Source of the DNA: Adiantum capillus-veneris
Taxonomy: Eukaryota > Streptophyta > Polypodiopsida > Polypodiales > Pteridaceae
Length of the DNA: 64,000 bases
NCBI GenBank assembly: GCA_014529385.2
Contig: CM043953.1
Span: 107,762,549 to 107,826,548, forward strand
Direction: 5' to 3'
Below are positions 12,091 to 24,001 of the stretch, piece by piece (the stretch's first letter is position 1; each line of letters starts with the position of its first letter). A program made the translations under genes and the position numbers. The notes under the pieces were generated by a model that saw only the letters and a list, made by a program, of their open reading frames with translations, was not told the origin of the DNA and ran no database searches.

Positions 12091-13032
12091 TTATCCTCCA
12101 GGATCAAACACCTGGCATTGGCCATCACCATCCACCTGCTGCAGCTCTCTGTAGAACTGCTCCCAAACACCAACCCAATAGTGCATATAAAATGCACCCA
12201 ACATCTCCTCACTGCTCCACACAGTCACTAGCATCCAAGCATTCAAAAGAGCACTTCCGTGCTCACCACTTTGCCCAACGGCCATACCAACACTGCCACC
12301 AACATCAGCATACAAACCTGACAAACCTGACCCTCCCTCCCAACCATGTAATGTGGAGGCACCCTCCACGGACTCCTGTAACTGGCGAATTGCCCACTGT
12401 ACCGCTGCACTGACAAGCATGGCCTTCAACATCTCAATGCACACCTCCATTGATGGCTTCACCGCATCCACAGCCTGCTCTTCCTCATCCATGGCAAAAT
12501 GCACCTGCTCATCACCCAAAGGCCTCTCTACTGGCACCATCTCATTGCACTCCAAACCTGTGGCGGCCTCGAGCATTGGCTCCTCAAGCTCATCCATGCA
12601 AACAGAGCCACATGGCTCAACCAATGTCTCCTGCAGACCATCCTTTGTAACCTGCTCACTTTCCACAACCATGGCAGCTTCCTCTTTGTCCAAGCTCCTC
12701 ACCTGTCTCACGACCAAAGCCCACTGCATGGCCACTTTAACCAACATCACCATTAGCATGGTGCCACACAAGACCTTTATCTGTATACCATCATCCCCAA
12801 GCTTGGGCACTTCCACCTGCTCCTCAGCCATAGTGGCAACCATCACCTCTTCATGCACATAGCAAGGCAGCTTTATCAGCACCATCTCAAGCTCACTGGA
12901 GTCTGTCTCCTCACCATAAGACGCGGACTCGTCCTCTCTACCCGTATCCCACAAACTCGAGCTCAAACTCCCATCACCATCACTACCATAGGCCAACTCG
13001 GCACCTGTATTCACATCCTTTAGCAGCTCCAA
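12091..13032 (-). CDS. Unrecognised acidic ORF following gag
   Basis: 313 codons, unusually rich in Glu, Val, Met and Leu, with DSSELEMV-like acidic patches near the N-terminus. No zinc knuckle, protease or polymerase motif is visible. It overlaps the gag end by a few codons in the -1 frame. The overlap contains a run of six T on the coding strand, so gag and this ORF may once have been one protein split by a one-base change. I found no canonical X-XXY-YYZ slip site in the gag frame. It occupies the place of pol. Function unknown; a structural extension of Gag is one possibility. Confidence 0.5.
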   Translation of the reverse strand: MELLKDVNTGAELAYGSDGDGSLSSSLWDTGREDESASYGEETDSSELEMVLIKLPCYVHEEVMVATMAEEQVEVPKLGDDGIQIKVLCGTMLMVMLVKVAMQWALVVRQVRSLDKEEAAMVVESEQVTKDGLQETLVEPCGSVCMDELEEPMLEAATGLECNEMVPVERPLGDEQVHFAMDEEEQAVDAVKPSMEVCIEMLKAMLVSAAVQWAIRQLQESVEGASTLHGWEGGSGLSGLYADVGGSVGMAVGQSGEHGSALLNAWMLVTVWSSEEMLGAFYMHYWVGVWEQFYRELQQVDGDGQCQVFDPGG

Positions 13033-13940
13033 AAAAGCTTGGCTATTGCCAACTTGGCCTGCACACTCTCTTCATCAAAATCCAAACTCTTGGCATCTCG
13101 GCCACAATCTGCCACTTTCTCAAGCAAACCCTCCACAAGAACAGGCTCTACTGCCTCTTCAAGCTTCACTTGGCACTTGGTATCTGCCATCTTTTCCACA
13201 CAGAGGCTCTCCTCAACACATGGCTCGCCCTCGTTGGCAAGCGCATCCACCATTGGCACTAGCATCCTGCAAACAGGCACTTCCACACAAGCAAAACTGG
13301 CCATCGGCCTTACCTCCATAGGCTCCACAACTCGCACAACCGGCACCATCCTCGACGGGCTCACAAAACACTTCACTGCTGCCTCAACAGGCGCACAATT
13401 TGCCGGCTTTAGCAAGCCAAGCTCCATTTTCCTTCTCACCTTGCGGCTCTTTAACCTGGCAACGTGGACCGCTTTGACATAGCACTTCGGATCTTCATCA
13501 TCAACCTTTTCTCGAACGACAGGATGCAAACAAGCCAAAAACTTTTCCAATTTGAAGGAGTCGCCGTTAACCACATGCGTAACAGCCACCAACTGCTTCC
13601 AACGAGCTTCGAACTCAGCCACAAAAACCTCAAAATTAGCACTCACATCTTGCCGCAGGCCTTTGATTTGCGCTTCCACTTCATCAATCGATAACACCTT
13701 ACGAAACCGCAACAGAAACTGCTCTCTAAAACTGTGCCAAACCCGTTTGTCTGCTGCCTGCAGACCATCAAACCAAAGCTTTGCTTTTCCTCGCAGCACC
13801 AAGGGCAACGTATGCACCTTGTCTTCATCACCTATCATCTGCAATGACAGTAGGAATAATTCATAATCTGCTAGCCAGTCATCCGCATCCTCGCTTCCGC
13901 TGAAGATCGGGCCACTGCTTTGCCACATCCTTGCTTCCAA
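13020..13940 (-). CDS. Gag (retrotransposon capsid domain) of the gag-only element
   Basis: 306 codons. Residues about 10-160 form a typical Ty3/gypsy gag domain: FSGSEDADDWLADYE, then VLRGKAKLWFDGL, HSFREQFLLRF and a leucine-rich EFEARWKQL segment. A Cys-rich C-terminal third lacks a recognisable CCHC knuckle. It would build the virus-like particle in the cytoplasm. It starts about 50 bp inside the PBS, so the leader is very short. The intact frame contrasts with the decayed polymerase genes nearby and would suit an element mobilised in trans. Confidence 0.75.
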   Translation of the reverse strand: MEARMWQSSGPIFSGSEDADDWLADYELFLLSLQMIGDEDKVHTLPLVLRGKAKLWFDGLQAADKRVWHSFREQFLLRFRKVLSIDEVEAQIKGLRQDVSANFEVFVAEFEARWKQLVAVTHVVNGDSFKLEKFLACLHPVVREKVDDEDPKCYVKAVHVARLKSRKVRRKMELGLLKPANCAPVEAAVKCFVSPSRMVPVVRVVEPMEVRPMASFACVEVPVCRMLVPMVDALANEGEPCVEESLCVEKMADTKCQVKLEEAVEPVLVEGLLEKVADCGRDAKSLDFDEESVQAKLAIAKLFWSC

Positions 13941-13991
13941 TCACATTACCGGGGAGCTAACAATGCGCTCCTCAGTGGGGGCACTAGAAGA

Positions 13992-15549
<1,558 letters not shown>

Positions 15550-16552
15550 TGGCTCCACACTTTGGAATATGCTTCATCATGCTCATATTTGCCTTTGAGA
15601 GAATCCAAAAATTCATTACGAAGTTCCGTCAACAAGAGAGAATTGATCTCCGACATACGATTTAGAGCGTCAGCCACCACATTGTATGGACCTTTACGAT
15701 ACAGGAGCTTGGTGTCATATTCCTGAAGAATCTCGGCCAGCCTGGCTTTCCGACCCTTCAAATCCGATTGTTGTGGAAACCATTTGATGCTTTCATGGTC
15801 AAACACAATCTCAAACTGAGCACCATACAAATAATGCCGCCATGTTTTTAAGGCAGACAATATTGCATAGATTTCGCGCTCATAAGCAGAGTAGTTTTGC
15901 TGAGCTGCATCAAGCTTCTTGCTTTCAAATGCAATTGGCCGTCCGTCTTGTAAAAGGACTGCTCCAATAGCACGGTCACTGGCATCCGTTTCTAAAATGA
16001 ATGGTTTCAAAGGATCTACAATAGCTAGTATGGGAGCTGTAGCTAATGCATCCTTGAGCGTATTGAAACTGTGATGTTGAGCGGGTCCCCACTGAAAAGC
16101 TTTGCCTTTGCCTTTCAGTTGATCCATCATGGGAATATCAATATTAGCATAATTTTTAACAAACCTTCGGTAAAAACCTGCAAATCCTAAAAAAAATATG
16201 TAACTCTTCCAAATTTTTAGGAGAAGGCCATTGCCGGATTGTATCCACTTTGGATTGATCCATATATAGCCCATTAGCTGAAATAACATGTTCCAGATAG
16301 TGAATTTCTTCTTTGCCAAAAATCACACTTAGATTCCTTGGCATATAATTTATTTGTTCGTAACAATTCGAACACCTGCCTGAGATGTTGTAAGTGTGCT
16401 TCTTCAGAAGCACTGCAGACTAGAATATCATCAAGAAAGACGATGACAAATCTGCCCAAGTACGGCTTCAAGACACTATCCATAAGTGTCATGAATGTTG
16501 CGGGCGCATTGGTTAACCCAAAGGGCATCACCAAGAACTCGTAGTGTCCAAA
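15550..16552 (-). pseudogene. Gypsy polymerase, left part: RT palm to RNase H
   Basis: Minus-strand continuation of the gene that starts at 22456-23537. It holds [17 protein letters not shown], the catalytic VFLDDIL (intact Asp pair), SPKNLEEL, then RNase H with ETDASDRAIGAVLLQ, the SAYEREIYAIL block and VVADALNRM. A frameshift near 16320 and another near 16195 split it. It ends at 15550 in the linker before integrase, which is absent. RT and RNase H copy element RNA into DNA. The interruption at 16552 is an insertion, not decay: the frame resumes on the far side of the 16553-22455 element. Confidence 0.85.
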
Positions 16553-17803
16553 TGTTAGGTGCAGCGGAATGAATGTTTGCGCTTTGCTCAAGATGAGTGC
16601 TCCGAACTGTGCTCAAGGTTCCTTTTGTTCTTATGGAAGGTAGAGCCTTCCGTTCTTAATGAGAGAATGCTATGATCACAAACAAAGTGAATGGACACTA
16701 TGCGTGCATGTGAATGAGACTGATAGATAGAGAGATACGACACCAGAGACGTTGTAAAACCATCCTCCGAAGGCCCCACTCTCGTTGGCGAGAATGGTCT
16801 ACTATTGATTGCACAATTTGGTACAAATGATATGCATGAGACTGATGCAAGTCTAGGCTATGTTGACGATGACGATGGTGATGACGAAGTCGACCTAAGG
16901 GCTGAAATTTGCAATCTTTTATCTACTAAATTCTGACTCTATGTCGGTGACGATGTTGATGACGATGATGCGACGACCATGCGCTGAAAACGCAGATCCT
17001 TAAATCTGCGTTTGCCGGGCTGAAACTGTAAACCTTGCGGAAACTGACGTGCGGCGAGGAATTGCTGCGGAAAGGTGAGATCTATGAGGTTCGAGACTTG
17101 ATCTGCGAAGTCTAACTGCTGAAAACTGCAAACGCTGGTCCTAGGGCTGATTCTGTCGTGATAGATCCGCAAAACACTGAGGTTGCTGGCAAATGCAAAA
17201 ACGCTAGGGGCTGAAATTGGTGTTTCTGTCGCCGGGATTTTGTAGATGCAAAAACGCTAGGCTGATCTGCTGTGGTCTTGTCGCCAGGGATCTGCAAGGG
17301 CAAAACACTGGCTGATCTGTGGTGTCTTGTCCAAAAACGCTAGCCAAGCTGCTATAGAGCAAAAATGCTAGAAGCCTTTGGGGTCCTGTTGAGAAGGTGC
17401 CTGTTGAGAAGGTGCCTGTTGAGCGGTGCTCCTGCTGCCTCTTCTGCCATTGAGTGCTAACTTGGGTTTGCTTATATACAAACTTAGCAAAATTTCCCTA
17501 CCTACTTTTGTTGGAAAGTAACTTAAAAATAATAAGTGAAAATACCAATAAATAGGAAAATAGGCTAAATGCACTGGAAAATTCCCCTAACTGATGCTAA
17601 TGGATTCTGATGGGAATTCCGATGATCATGCTGTGTTGAACCGGAGGATATGCATCTAAGCTAAGTGACTGGGCATGCACGGTCTACGAATAGACTCACA
17701 AAAGTGCCAGATCACTTCTAATCTAGACTTGACTGGACTGACTGAACCCTTGTCGTGCTGTAGCTTGTCCACGGACACATAGGGTTGGATGTGTCACGTG
17801 ATA
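16553..17803 (-). repeat. 3' LTR with degenerate aaaacgctag motif array
   Basis: 1251 bp. Positions about 17120-17375 hold some seven spaced copies of a motif close to gcaaaaacgctagg followed by ctgat. The same array is in the other LTR at about 21780-22045. A tatata element lies near 17470. The final ca is ta in this copy. Confidence 0.85.
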
Positions 17804-17814
17804 TCTCCTCCTTT

Positions 17815-18543
17815 TCAAAGTGAGGTACTGGTACCGAACTGTATGGCATCGAGGGAGATCGCCAATAGCATCTGGAATCCTGGAAGGGACTCTTCGCCGG
17901 CCCACTCTGATGTGTGGGTTGTGCGGTACTTGAAATTCATAAAGGTATGCAATGCTTGCTTCTTTGGGCCGCGCCGAAAGCGACACAAAGTCGTTTGAAT
18001 CTCCTTTCTTGTGTCAACTGCGTCTAGAGATCTGCTTCTTTCGTCTTCAAGAATCTCCATGGCTGAAAATTCCTGAAACCATCTCCAACACAAAACCATG
18101 AACATACCCATTCCATGTAAAGTGAAGGAAAAAAATATTGTCTTTGCTAAAGACTGTGTATGCAATGTAGATGAACATAGAGACGGAGTGATAACCCGTT
18201 CATCAAACATATACAAACAATGCGCTCGAATCTTTTCTGTTTGATCGAAATCAATCAACTGTGGCAAATCACAATGGAAATGTCCATGCTTGGTGCTCAT
18301 ACAATCATGTGCTCTTTCGGAAACTGTGTCATACCAAGGAAGAGACATGGAATGCGACTTCCTTACATACAACCTTTTCAGCTTTTCACGCAAAATCCGC
18401 ATACATTCGTGCTCATCCATGAGAGAAACGTGCTCAACATACAATATGTCATGCCTAGGAAAAGGGATCACATAACGATGCTGACTAAAATACAGGAAAC
18501 CTTCACGAATGAAACACTCGAAAAATACGTGCGTATCAATCAT
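17815..18543 (-). CDS. Unrecognised C-terminal domain of the nested gypsy element
   Basis: 242 codons ending at the polypurine tract (stop at 17815-17817). It is in the same frame as the gag-protease ORF and separated from it by only one TGA (18580-18582) and 12 sense codons, so it is probably the C-terminal part of one long protein. The composition is folded-protein-like: aromatic, His and Cys rich (YFSQHRYVIPFPRH, LHGMGMFMVLCWRWFQEF). No reverse transcriptase, RNase H or integrase signature is visible. Function unknown. Confidence 0.5.
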   Translation of the reverse strand: MIDTHVFFECFIREGFLYFSQHRYVIPFPRHDILYVEHVSLMDEHECMRILREKLKRLYVRKSHSMSLPWYDTVSERAHDCMSTKHGHFHCDLPQLIDFDQTEKIRAHCLYMFDERVITPSLCSSTLHTQSLAKTIFFSFTLHGMGMFMVLCWRWFQEFSAMEILEDERSRSLDAVDTRKEIQTTLCRFRRGPKKQALHTFMNFKYRTTHTSEWAGEESLPGFQMLLAISLDAIQFGTSTSL

Positions 18544-18579
18544 GCGAACACATAATAATTTCTGTGATGGTTCTTTGGA

Positions 18580-20739
18580 TCAAGGCTTGAGAGCCAAGAT
18601 CGGTTCGTCCTGAATGATCGAATCGTCCTGTGGGGGTTCTTTGGACCTCGACTCGAAAGCCAAGATAAGATCTTCGCGATTGATCGAATCTACAACGAGG
18701 TTAGCTTCGCTAGGAAAAGCATCCACTAACACATCATCCTTGTGAACAATCACATCATCTTCATGCAATTCATCATGCTTGTCTTTTTCATCCAAATCAT
18801 AATGTAAATCATTATCATTTAAAGCATCATGCTTCTCATAATCATGCAAGTTCTGTTTGTCATGTTGTGGAGAAAAAGAGACTGAGAGAGTCTCCTTATC
18901 TCGAATCCTTTCAACCTTGTCCTGCATATTAGCAATGAGAGATGGAGAAGGAGCAGTGTCCACTCCATGAAAGACAGTCGGAGAATCACTGTCGGCATTG
19001 AGAGTTATAGTGTTAGCCAAAAAATTTATGAAAGCATCATTATCACGAAACCACTTAATGCCTAAAATCATATCACATCCTGAGAGAGGAGAAACAACAA
19101 ATCTTCTAGTGAAGGCAGTCTGTTGAATTGTAAACAACACATCAAGGCACTCATCCGTGATGAGAGCGTCCATACCGGGACAAAAGCCAGAGACCTCGAT
19201 AGGAGATCTCAGACTAACTTTGAGGCGGGCTCTCTCAACAAGAGAAGAACTGATCACATCATGCATACTAACTAGGTGAAACAATATGACAAAACGGTGC
19301 TCCGACGTACGACCATAACATTTAATGAGAGAATCATCAATGCGAGGGTAGTGAGAAACTTTGGGCACACCCGTGTTATCATTCATTGCATTGACAGATG
19401 TAGTGGGTGCTGTGGGTTCTTTAGATTCATTCAATTCAAGCTTAGGACATGTTCATTTTATGTGACCCTTAATGTGACAATGAAAACAACGACCTTCCTT
19501 AGAATAAGTGCTTTGTTCTTCCGACGTGATGTATCCTCCTACAATTCCTTGTGCTACCTTTTCATTTGGAGTAAGCTTAGGTTTAGCAATTGTGTTAGCC
19601 TTACCCTTAGATTCATTGGAAGAATTATTTGATGAGAGACTGTTGAAAGATTAGTTAGAAGAGTTATCATTCTTACCATTCTTAACGTTCTTACCGTTCT
19701 GAGGGTTCTGAGAAGTCTGCGAGGTACTTGTGGAAGTCTTGTTCTCCTTAGGCTTTCCCTTGTTGTGTTTCATCTCCTGCGCGAGAGCAATCGCTACCGC
19801 CTTGTTGAGATCGATTGGATCAAATATCTCGACATCGTACTTGATATACTTGTCCAATTCAAAGAGAAATGCCTCTTTGCGTTCATCATCCGACATGCGT
19901 AATTGGGTACCTAGCTGCAAAACACATTTAGAAAATGACATAACTCGCATACCATTTTGCTTGAGAGCGCGCCAATCGTCCTTCAATCGTGCGAGGTACT
20001 AAGGTGGCATAAACCGCGCCTTGAGCTTGTCTTGGAAATCAGCCCAACTAAAAGAGAGGGGCGTGAAATCGTCGGTTGCCTCTAGGTGCGCGGCTAGCTG
20101 TGCCTCTTGCCATGCGTGGTACCAATTGATGGCATCACCGGCAAGGTACATAGCTGCCGTCAAAACTTTGCTTTTTGCTGTCGTCTTAGTTGTCGCAAAA
20201 TAAGCATTAAATTGATGCAACCAAGAATGAATAACTGTAGCATCCATCTTACCGTCATACTTACTGAAAGTCAACTTTTATGTAACTGGATGGTTGGAAT
20301 CCGCATCGTGGTTTGCGCCACTTGAGGAACTCCCACAATCTTTGGGTGGTTCGATCTTCGAGGCTAGGACTTGGGCAAGCAATTCTTGATGGCGAAGCTC
20401 CCTTTGAGCTTCATGCTCGGCGTCCCTTTCTACTTTTCGTTCATTTTGTTCATCGCGCTCACATTCGAGAGCAAGTCGATTTTCTTCTTGTTGTGCGGCA
20501 AGTCTTGCGTTTCTTTCATCGCGCTCACGCTCAAGAGAAAGGCGCTTGTCTTCCTGTCTATCCATCATTGCCATCATCTGCTTGACCATTTCCTCCATAG
20601 GGTTTGGAGCACTTGGTGGTGTAGATGGCGAAGGGGGAGGGTTGAAGAAATCATCTCCGGGTGGGGACGAGTCTTCGTTGCCTCTCTCATGCTCATCACC
20701 TGTATGCTAAGTATCCATTCCGCTTCGGGTGACGACCAT
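18580..20739 (-). pseudogene. Gag-protease of the nested gypsy element, one frame with nonsense codons
   Basis: The start at 20739 reads MVVTRSG, a classic Ty3 gag N-terminus. Next come a Pro-rich piece, a charged coiled-coil-like stretch (RERDERNARLAAQQEENR), the gag core (FSKYDGKMDATVIHSWL, WADFQDKLKARFMPP), a CCHC knuckle (CFHCHIKGH) and a retropepsin-like region (ISSSLVER, GCDMILGIKWF) whose catalytic DSG position is not preserved. After that, an acidic tail has His-Asp repeats. In-frame stops: 20707-20709 TAG, 20278-20280 TAA, 19999-20001 TAG, 19651-19653 TAA, 19453-19455 TGA, 18580-18582 TGA. No frameshift is needed from 20739 to 17815. Confidence 0.8.
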
Positions 20740-21201
20740 GCACTATGATCTTGGGGTCTTAAGCTCGCGAGGACCTTGGGTTCTTGAGGGTCTTGAGGGC
20801 CTTGATTCTTGAGAATCTTGGGTTCTTGAGTCTTTAAGGTCTTGGATTCTTGGGGTTCTTGAGGTTTTCTTTCGCTTGCAAATCGCGTTGGAGAAGGATC
20901 TTCTCTTCACCCGAATTCTACTCTTTTCTGCAGGCGCACCCCTTGGCGGCCTTGCGTTGACACCAAGGTTGCTTTTTCCCACCTCACGTCGATTGACCGG
21001 CCGCTAAGTGCACGGTCCGCTCTCAATGAGTGAAAAGAGACACAAGGGGAGGCTGGACAAGCCCTTCTTTCTTGGGATTCCTGTCACTCTTCAACAAAAC
21101 ATGATTAGGAATCGACACGCCCAAGCGAACTTGGGTTCGTGCGACCTCAACAAACAAAAAAAAATTATTATGGTTCTTTCCTTGAGTTATGCTGAACACT
21201 G

Positions 21202-22455
21202 CCAAAGCTCTGATACCAATTTTAGGTGCAGCGGAATGAATGTTTGCGCTTTGCTCAAGATGAGTGCTCCGAACTGTGCTCAAGGTTCCTTTTGTTCTTA
21301 TGGAAGGTAGAGCCTTCCGTTCTTAATGAGAGAATGCTATGATCACAAACAAAGTGAATGGACACTGTGCGTGCAAGTGAATGTGACTGAGAGATAGAGA
21401 GATACGACACCAGAGACGTTGTAAACCCTCCTCCGAAGGCCCCACTCTCGTTGGAGAGAATGGTCTACTATTGATTGCACAATCTGGTACAAATGGTATG
21501 CATGAGACTGATGCAAGTCTAGGCTATGTTGACGATGACGACGGTGATGACGAAGTCGACCTAAGGGCTGAAATTTGCAATCTTTTATCTACTGAATTCT
21601 GACTCTATGTTGGTGACGATGTTGATGACGACGATGCTACGACGATGCGCTGAAAACGCAGATGCTAAAATCTGCGTTTTCCGGGCTAAAACTGTAAACC
21701 TTGCGGAAACTCAACGTGTTGCGAGGAATTGCTGCGGAAAGGTGAGATCTGCGAGGTTCAGGACTTGATCTGCGAAGTCTAACTGCTGAAAACTAAAAAC
21801 GCTGGTCCTAGGGCTGATTCTGTCGCGATAGATCCACAAAACACTGAGGTTGCTGGCAGATGCAAAAACGCTAGGGGCTGAAATTGGTGTTTCTGTCGTT
21901 GGGATTTTGTAGATGCAAAAACGCTAGAGTGATCTGCTGTGGTCTTGTCGCCAGGGATCTGCAAGGGCAAAACATTGGCTGATCTATGGTGTCTTGTCCA
22001 AAAGTGCTAGCCAAGCTGCTATAGAGCAAAAACGCTAGAAGCCTTTGGGGTCCTGTTGAGAAGGTGCCTGTTGAGCGGTGCTACTGCTGCCTCTTCTGCC
22101 ATTGAGTGCTAACTTGGGTTTGCTTATATACAAACTTAGAAAAATTTCCCTACCTACTTTTGTTGGAAAGTAACTTAAAAATAATAAGTGAAAATACCAA
22201 TAAATAGGAAAATAGGCTAAATGCACTGGAAAATTCCCCTAACTGATGCTAATGGATTCTGATGGGAATTCCGATGATCATGCTGTGTTGAACCGGAGGA
22301 TATGCATCTAAGCTAAGTGACTGGGCATGCACGGTCTACGAATAGACTCACAAAAGTGCCAGATCACTTTTAATCTAGACTTGACTGGACTGGCTGAACC
22401 CTTGTCGTGCTGTAGCTTGTCCACGGACACATAGGGTTGGATGTGTCAGGTGACA
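21202..22455 (-). repeat. Primer-binding site and 5' LTR of the nested gypsy element
   Basis: The LTR is 21220-22455. The PBS text gccaaagctctgatacca precedes it. The LTR's first bases are tt instead of tg, a single change. It contains the same aaaacgctag motif array as the other LTR. Confidence 0.85.
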
Positions 22456-23537
22456 CCAAACCTTGTTCGAAGTGCAGTTTTGGGTATATCAGCAGGTCGA
22501 ATACGGACTTGTTGATAACCTCACCGCAAGTCTATTTTCGTAAAAATGCAAGCATGAGTGAGTTTGTCGAACAACTCATCTACTCGTGGCAATGGGTACT
22601 TGTTCTTAACCGTAACCGCATTTAAGCCACGGTGGTCTACGCACATGCGCATACTGCCGTCTTTTTCCTTCATTAATAGGATAGGAGAAGCCCATGGTGA
22701 AGAACTGGGTTGTATAAACCCACTGCTAAGGTAGTCAACAAGCTGGCGTTTCACCTCAACAGCTTCAGAGTAACTCATACGGTAGGGTGGTTTACTGACA
22801 GGTTTACAGCCCGCAACCACATCGATGCTATGTTGCACCGATCGTGCCGACTGTAATCCTGGTGGGAAATCATTAGGAAAAACATCTTGAAATTCCTTTG
22901 ATAATTTTTGTAACTCACTAGCAATGTTTGCTTGTTTGGAAGTAGCCATTGGTGGAAGAGAGGAGAGAGAAGCATGCGGCGTTGAGGATTGTTCAACAGA
23001 TTCAATGTTAGAGAGAAAATGAGACAATGAGTAACACAAGAAAACTTGATCTATTTCATTATCAGAAATGACCTGCATAAGCTCAGCTGTACATATCAAT
23101 GGTGTAGAAGGTACATCCTTCTCTCCTAACAACAACACATGTGCGCCATGGGATTCGAACATCAAGTTGTTGTGCTCATAGCTACACTTCAGTGATGGTC
23201 CTAAGCTATGCAACCATTCCCTACCAAGGACCCCGTCTGCCCTCTCCATGTTCATAACGTGAAAATCCAAGGATGTGGAGTAACCTTGTACTTCCAACAG
23301 AACAATTCGAACTTGAGTATCCCAAATTTCGGTATCATGTCCATTCATCATTGCTACCTTGTAGCGGTGGGTACTCGGAGTTTGAGGCAATTTGAGTTTT
23401 TTCACCAATCCGTAATTGATGAAATTGTGAGTAGCACCGTCATCTACTAAGATGCGCACCTTGTGCCCTTGCAGAGATCCGTGCATACGTACTAACGAGG
23501 AATCCCCATCCCCGAGCAAGTACTTCCGAGCAAACAA
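22456..23537 (-). pseudogene. Gypsy polymerase, right part: protease and RT fingers
   Basis: The protease has [10 protein letters not shown] (family DSGATHNF; Ser is Asp here) and [10 protein letters not shown]. The RT starts with the PPYRMS block, [20 protein letters not shown], then [14 protein letters not shown] and FTKIDLR. TGA at 22521-22523 follows FTKIDLR where relatives have Ser or Trp, then GYQQVRI, IPKT and FG lead to the junction with 16552. Gag and LTR are not found to the right; the sequence becomes unrelated after about 23540. Together with 15550-16552 this is one gypsy gene split by insertion. Confidence 0.85.
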
Positions 23538-24001
23538 AAAACCGAGCGAGATAGGTTAAATAAGCGAACTTGTTGTATCTTACTTTGTTTATAACAAAAG
23601 ATCCATAATGTTAATTTGTTCACAAACGTAAATGGAAAATTTAAGAGAGGCACTTGAACTAACCTAGCCACCAAAATACTGACAAAAGAAATTGAATGAA
23701 GAACATAACCCCAATCTTCAATAAGATTATGTAGCAAACCCATTGCATCTTACATTGTTTAAAACAAAATAGTGTTCTTTTTTTACAAACACATATGAAA
23801 TTTACAAGAAACAATAGAATGCACTCTCAAAACTTGTGCTAATCTCTCACAAACTAGGGCTTATCATAAGTAGACAAAATATTGCTAGGGCTTATCATAG
23901 GGCTGATCTCTCTCAAACTAGGGCTTATCATAAGTAGACAAAACACCGCTGCATTTCAAACTACATACCACACAAAGCCTTTACATCTAGAGGCACTTTA
24001 A
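23538..24001. other. Non-coding; short tandem repeat
   Basis: Nothing coding. Two copies of aaactagggcttatcataag followed by tagacaaaa lie at about 23853-23881 and 23918-23942, with a partial copy between them. Confidence 0.5.

Larger units (their letters stand above)
16553..22455 (-). mobile_element. Complete non-autonomous gypsy element nested in gypsy RT
   Basis: LTRs at 16553-17803 and 21220-22455 (about 1.24 kb), starting tgttaggtgcagcgg and ending gtgaca; 5-bp target duplication ccaaa at 16548-16552 and 22456-22460. PBS (complement of gctctgatacca, within 21202-21219) abuts the 5' LTR, and a polypurine tract (complement of tctcctcctttt, 17804-17815) abuts the 3' LTR. The interior codes for gag, a protease-like domain and an unknown C-terminal domain in one frame, without RT, RNase H or integrase. 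Movement would need enzymes from another element. Confidence 0.9.

Noticed and set aside
11499..12862. Plus-strand ORFs of 122-169 codons
   Set aside because: Antisense to the acidic ORF and gag; His/Thr/Ser-rich composition is the mirror of acidic coding sequence.
13020..13040. Programmed -1 frameshift between gag and the acidic ORF
   Set aside because: The coding-strand T6 run does not form an X-XXY-YYZ heptamer in the gag frame, so a one-base indel is at least as likely; left open in the findings.
23853..23942. CRISPR-like direct repeats
   Set aside because: Two and a half imperfect copies without regular spacers in a eukaryotic context; simple tandem duplication.
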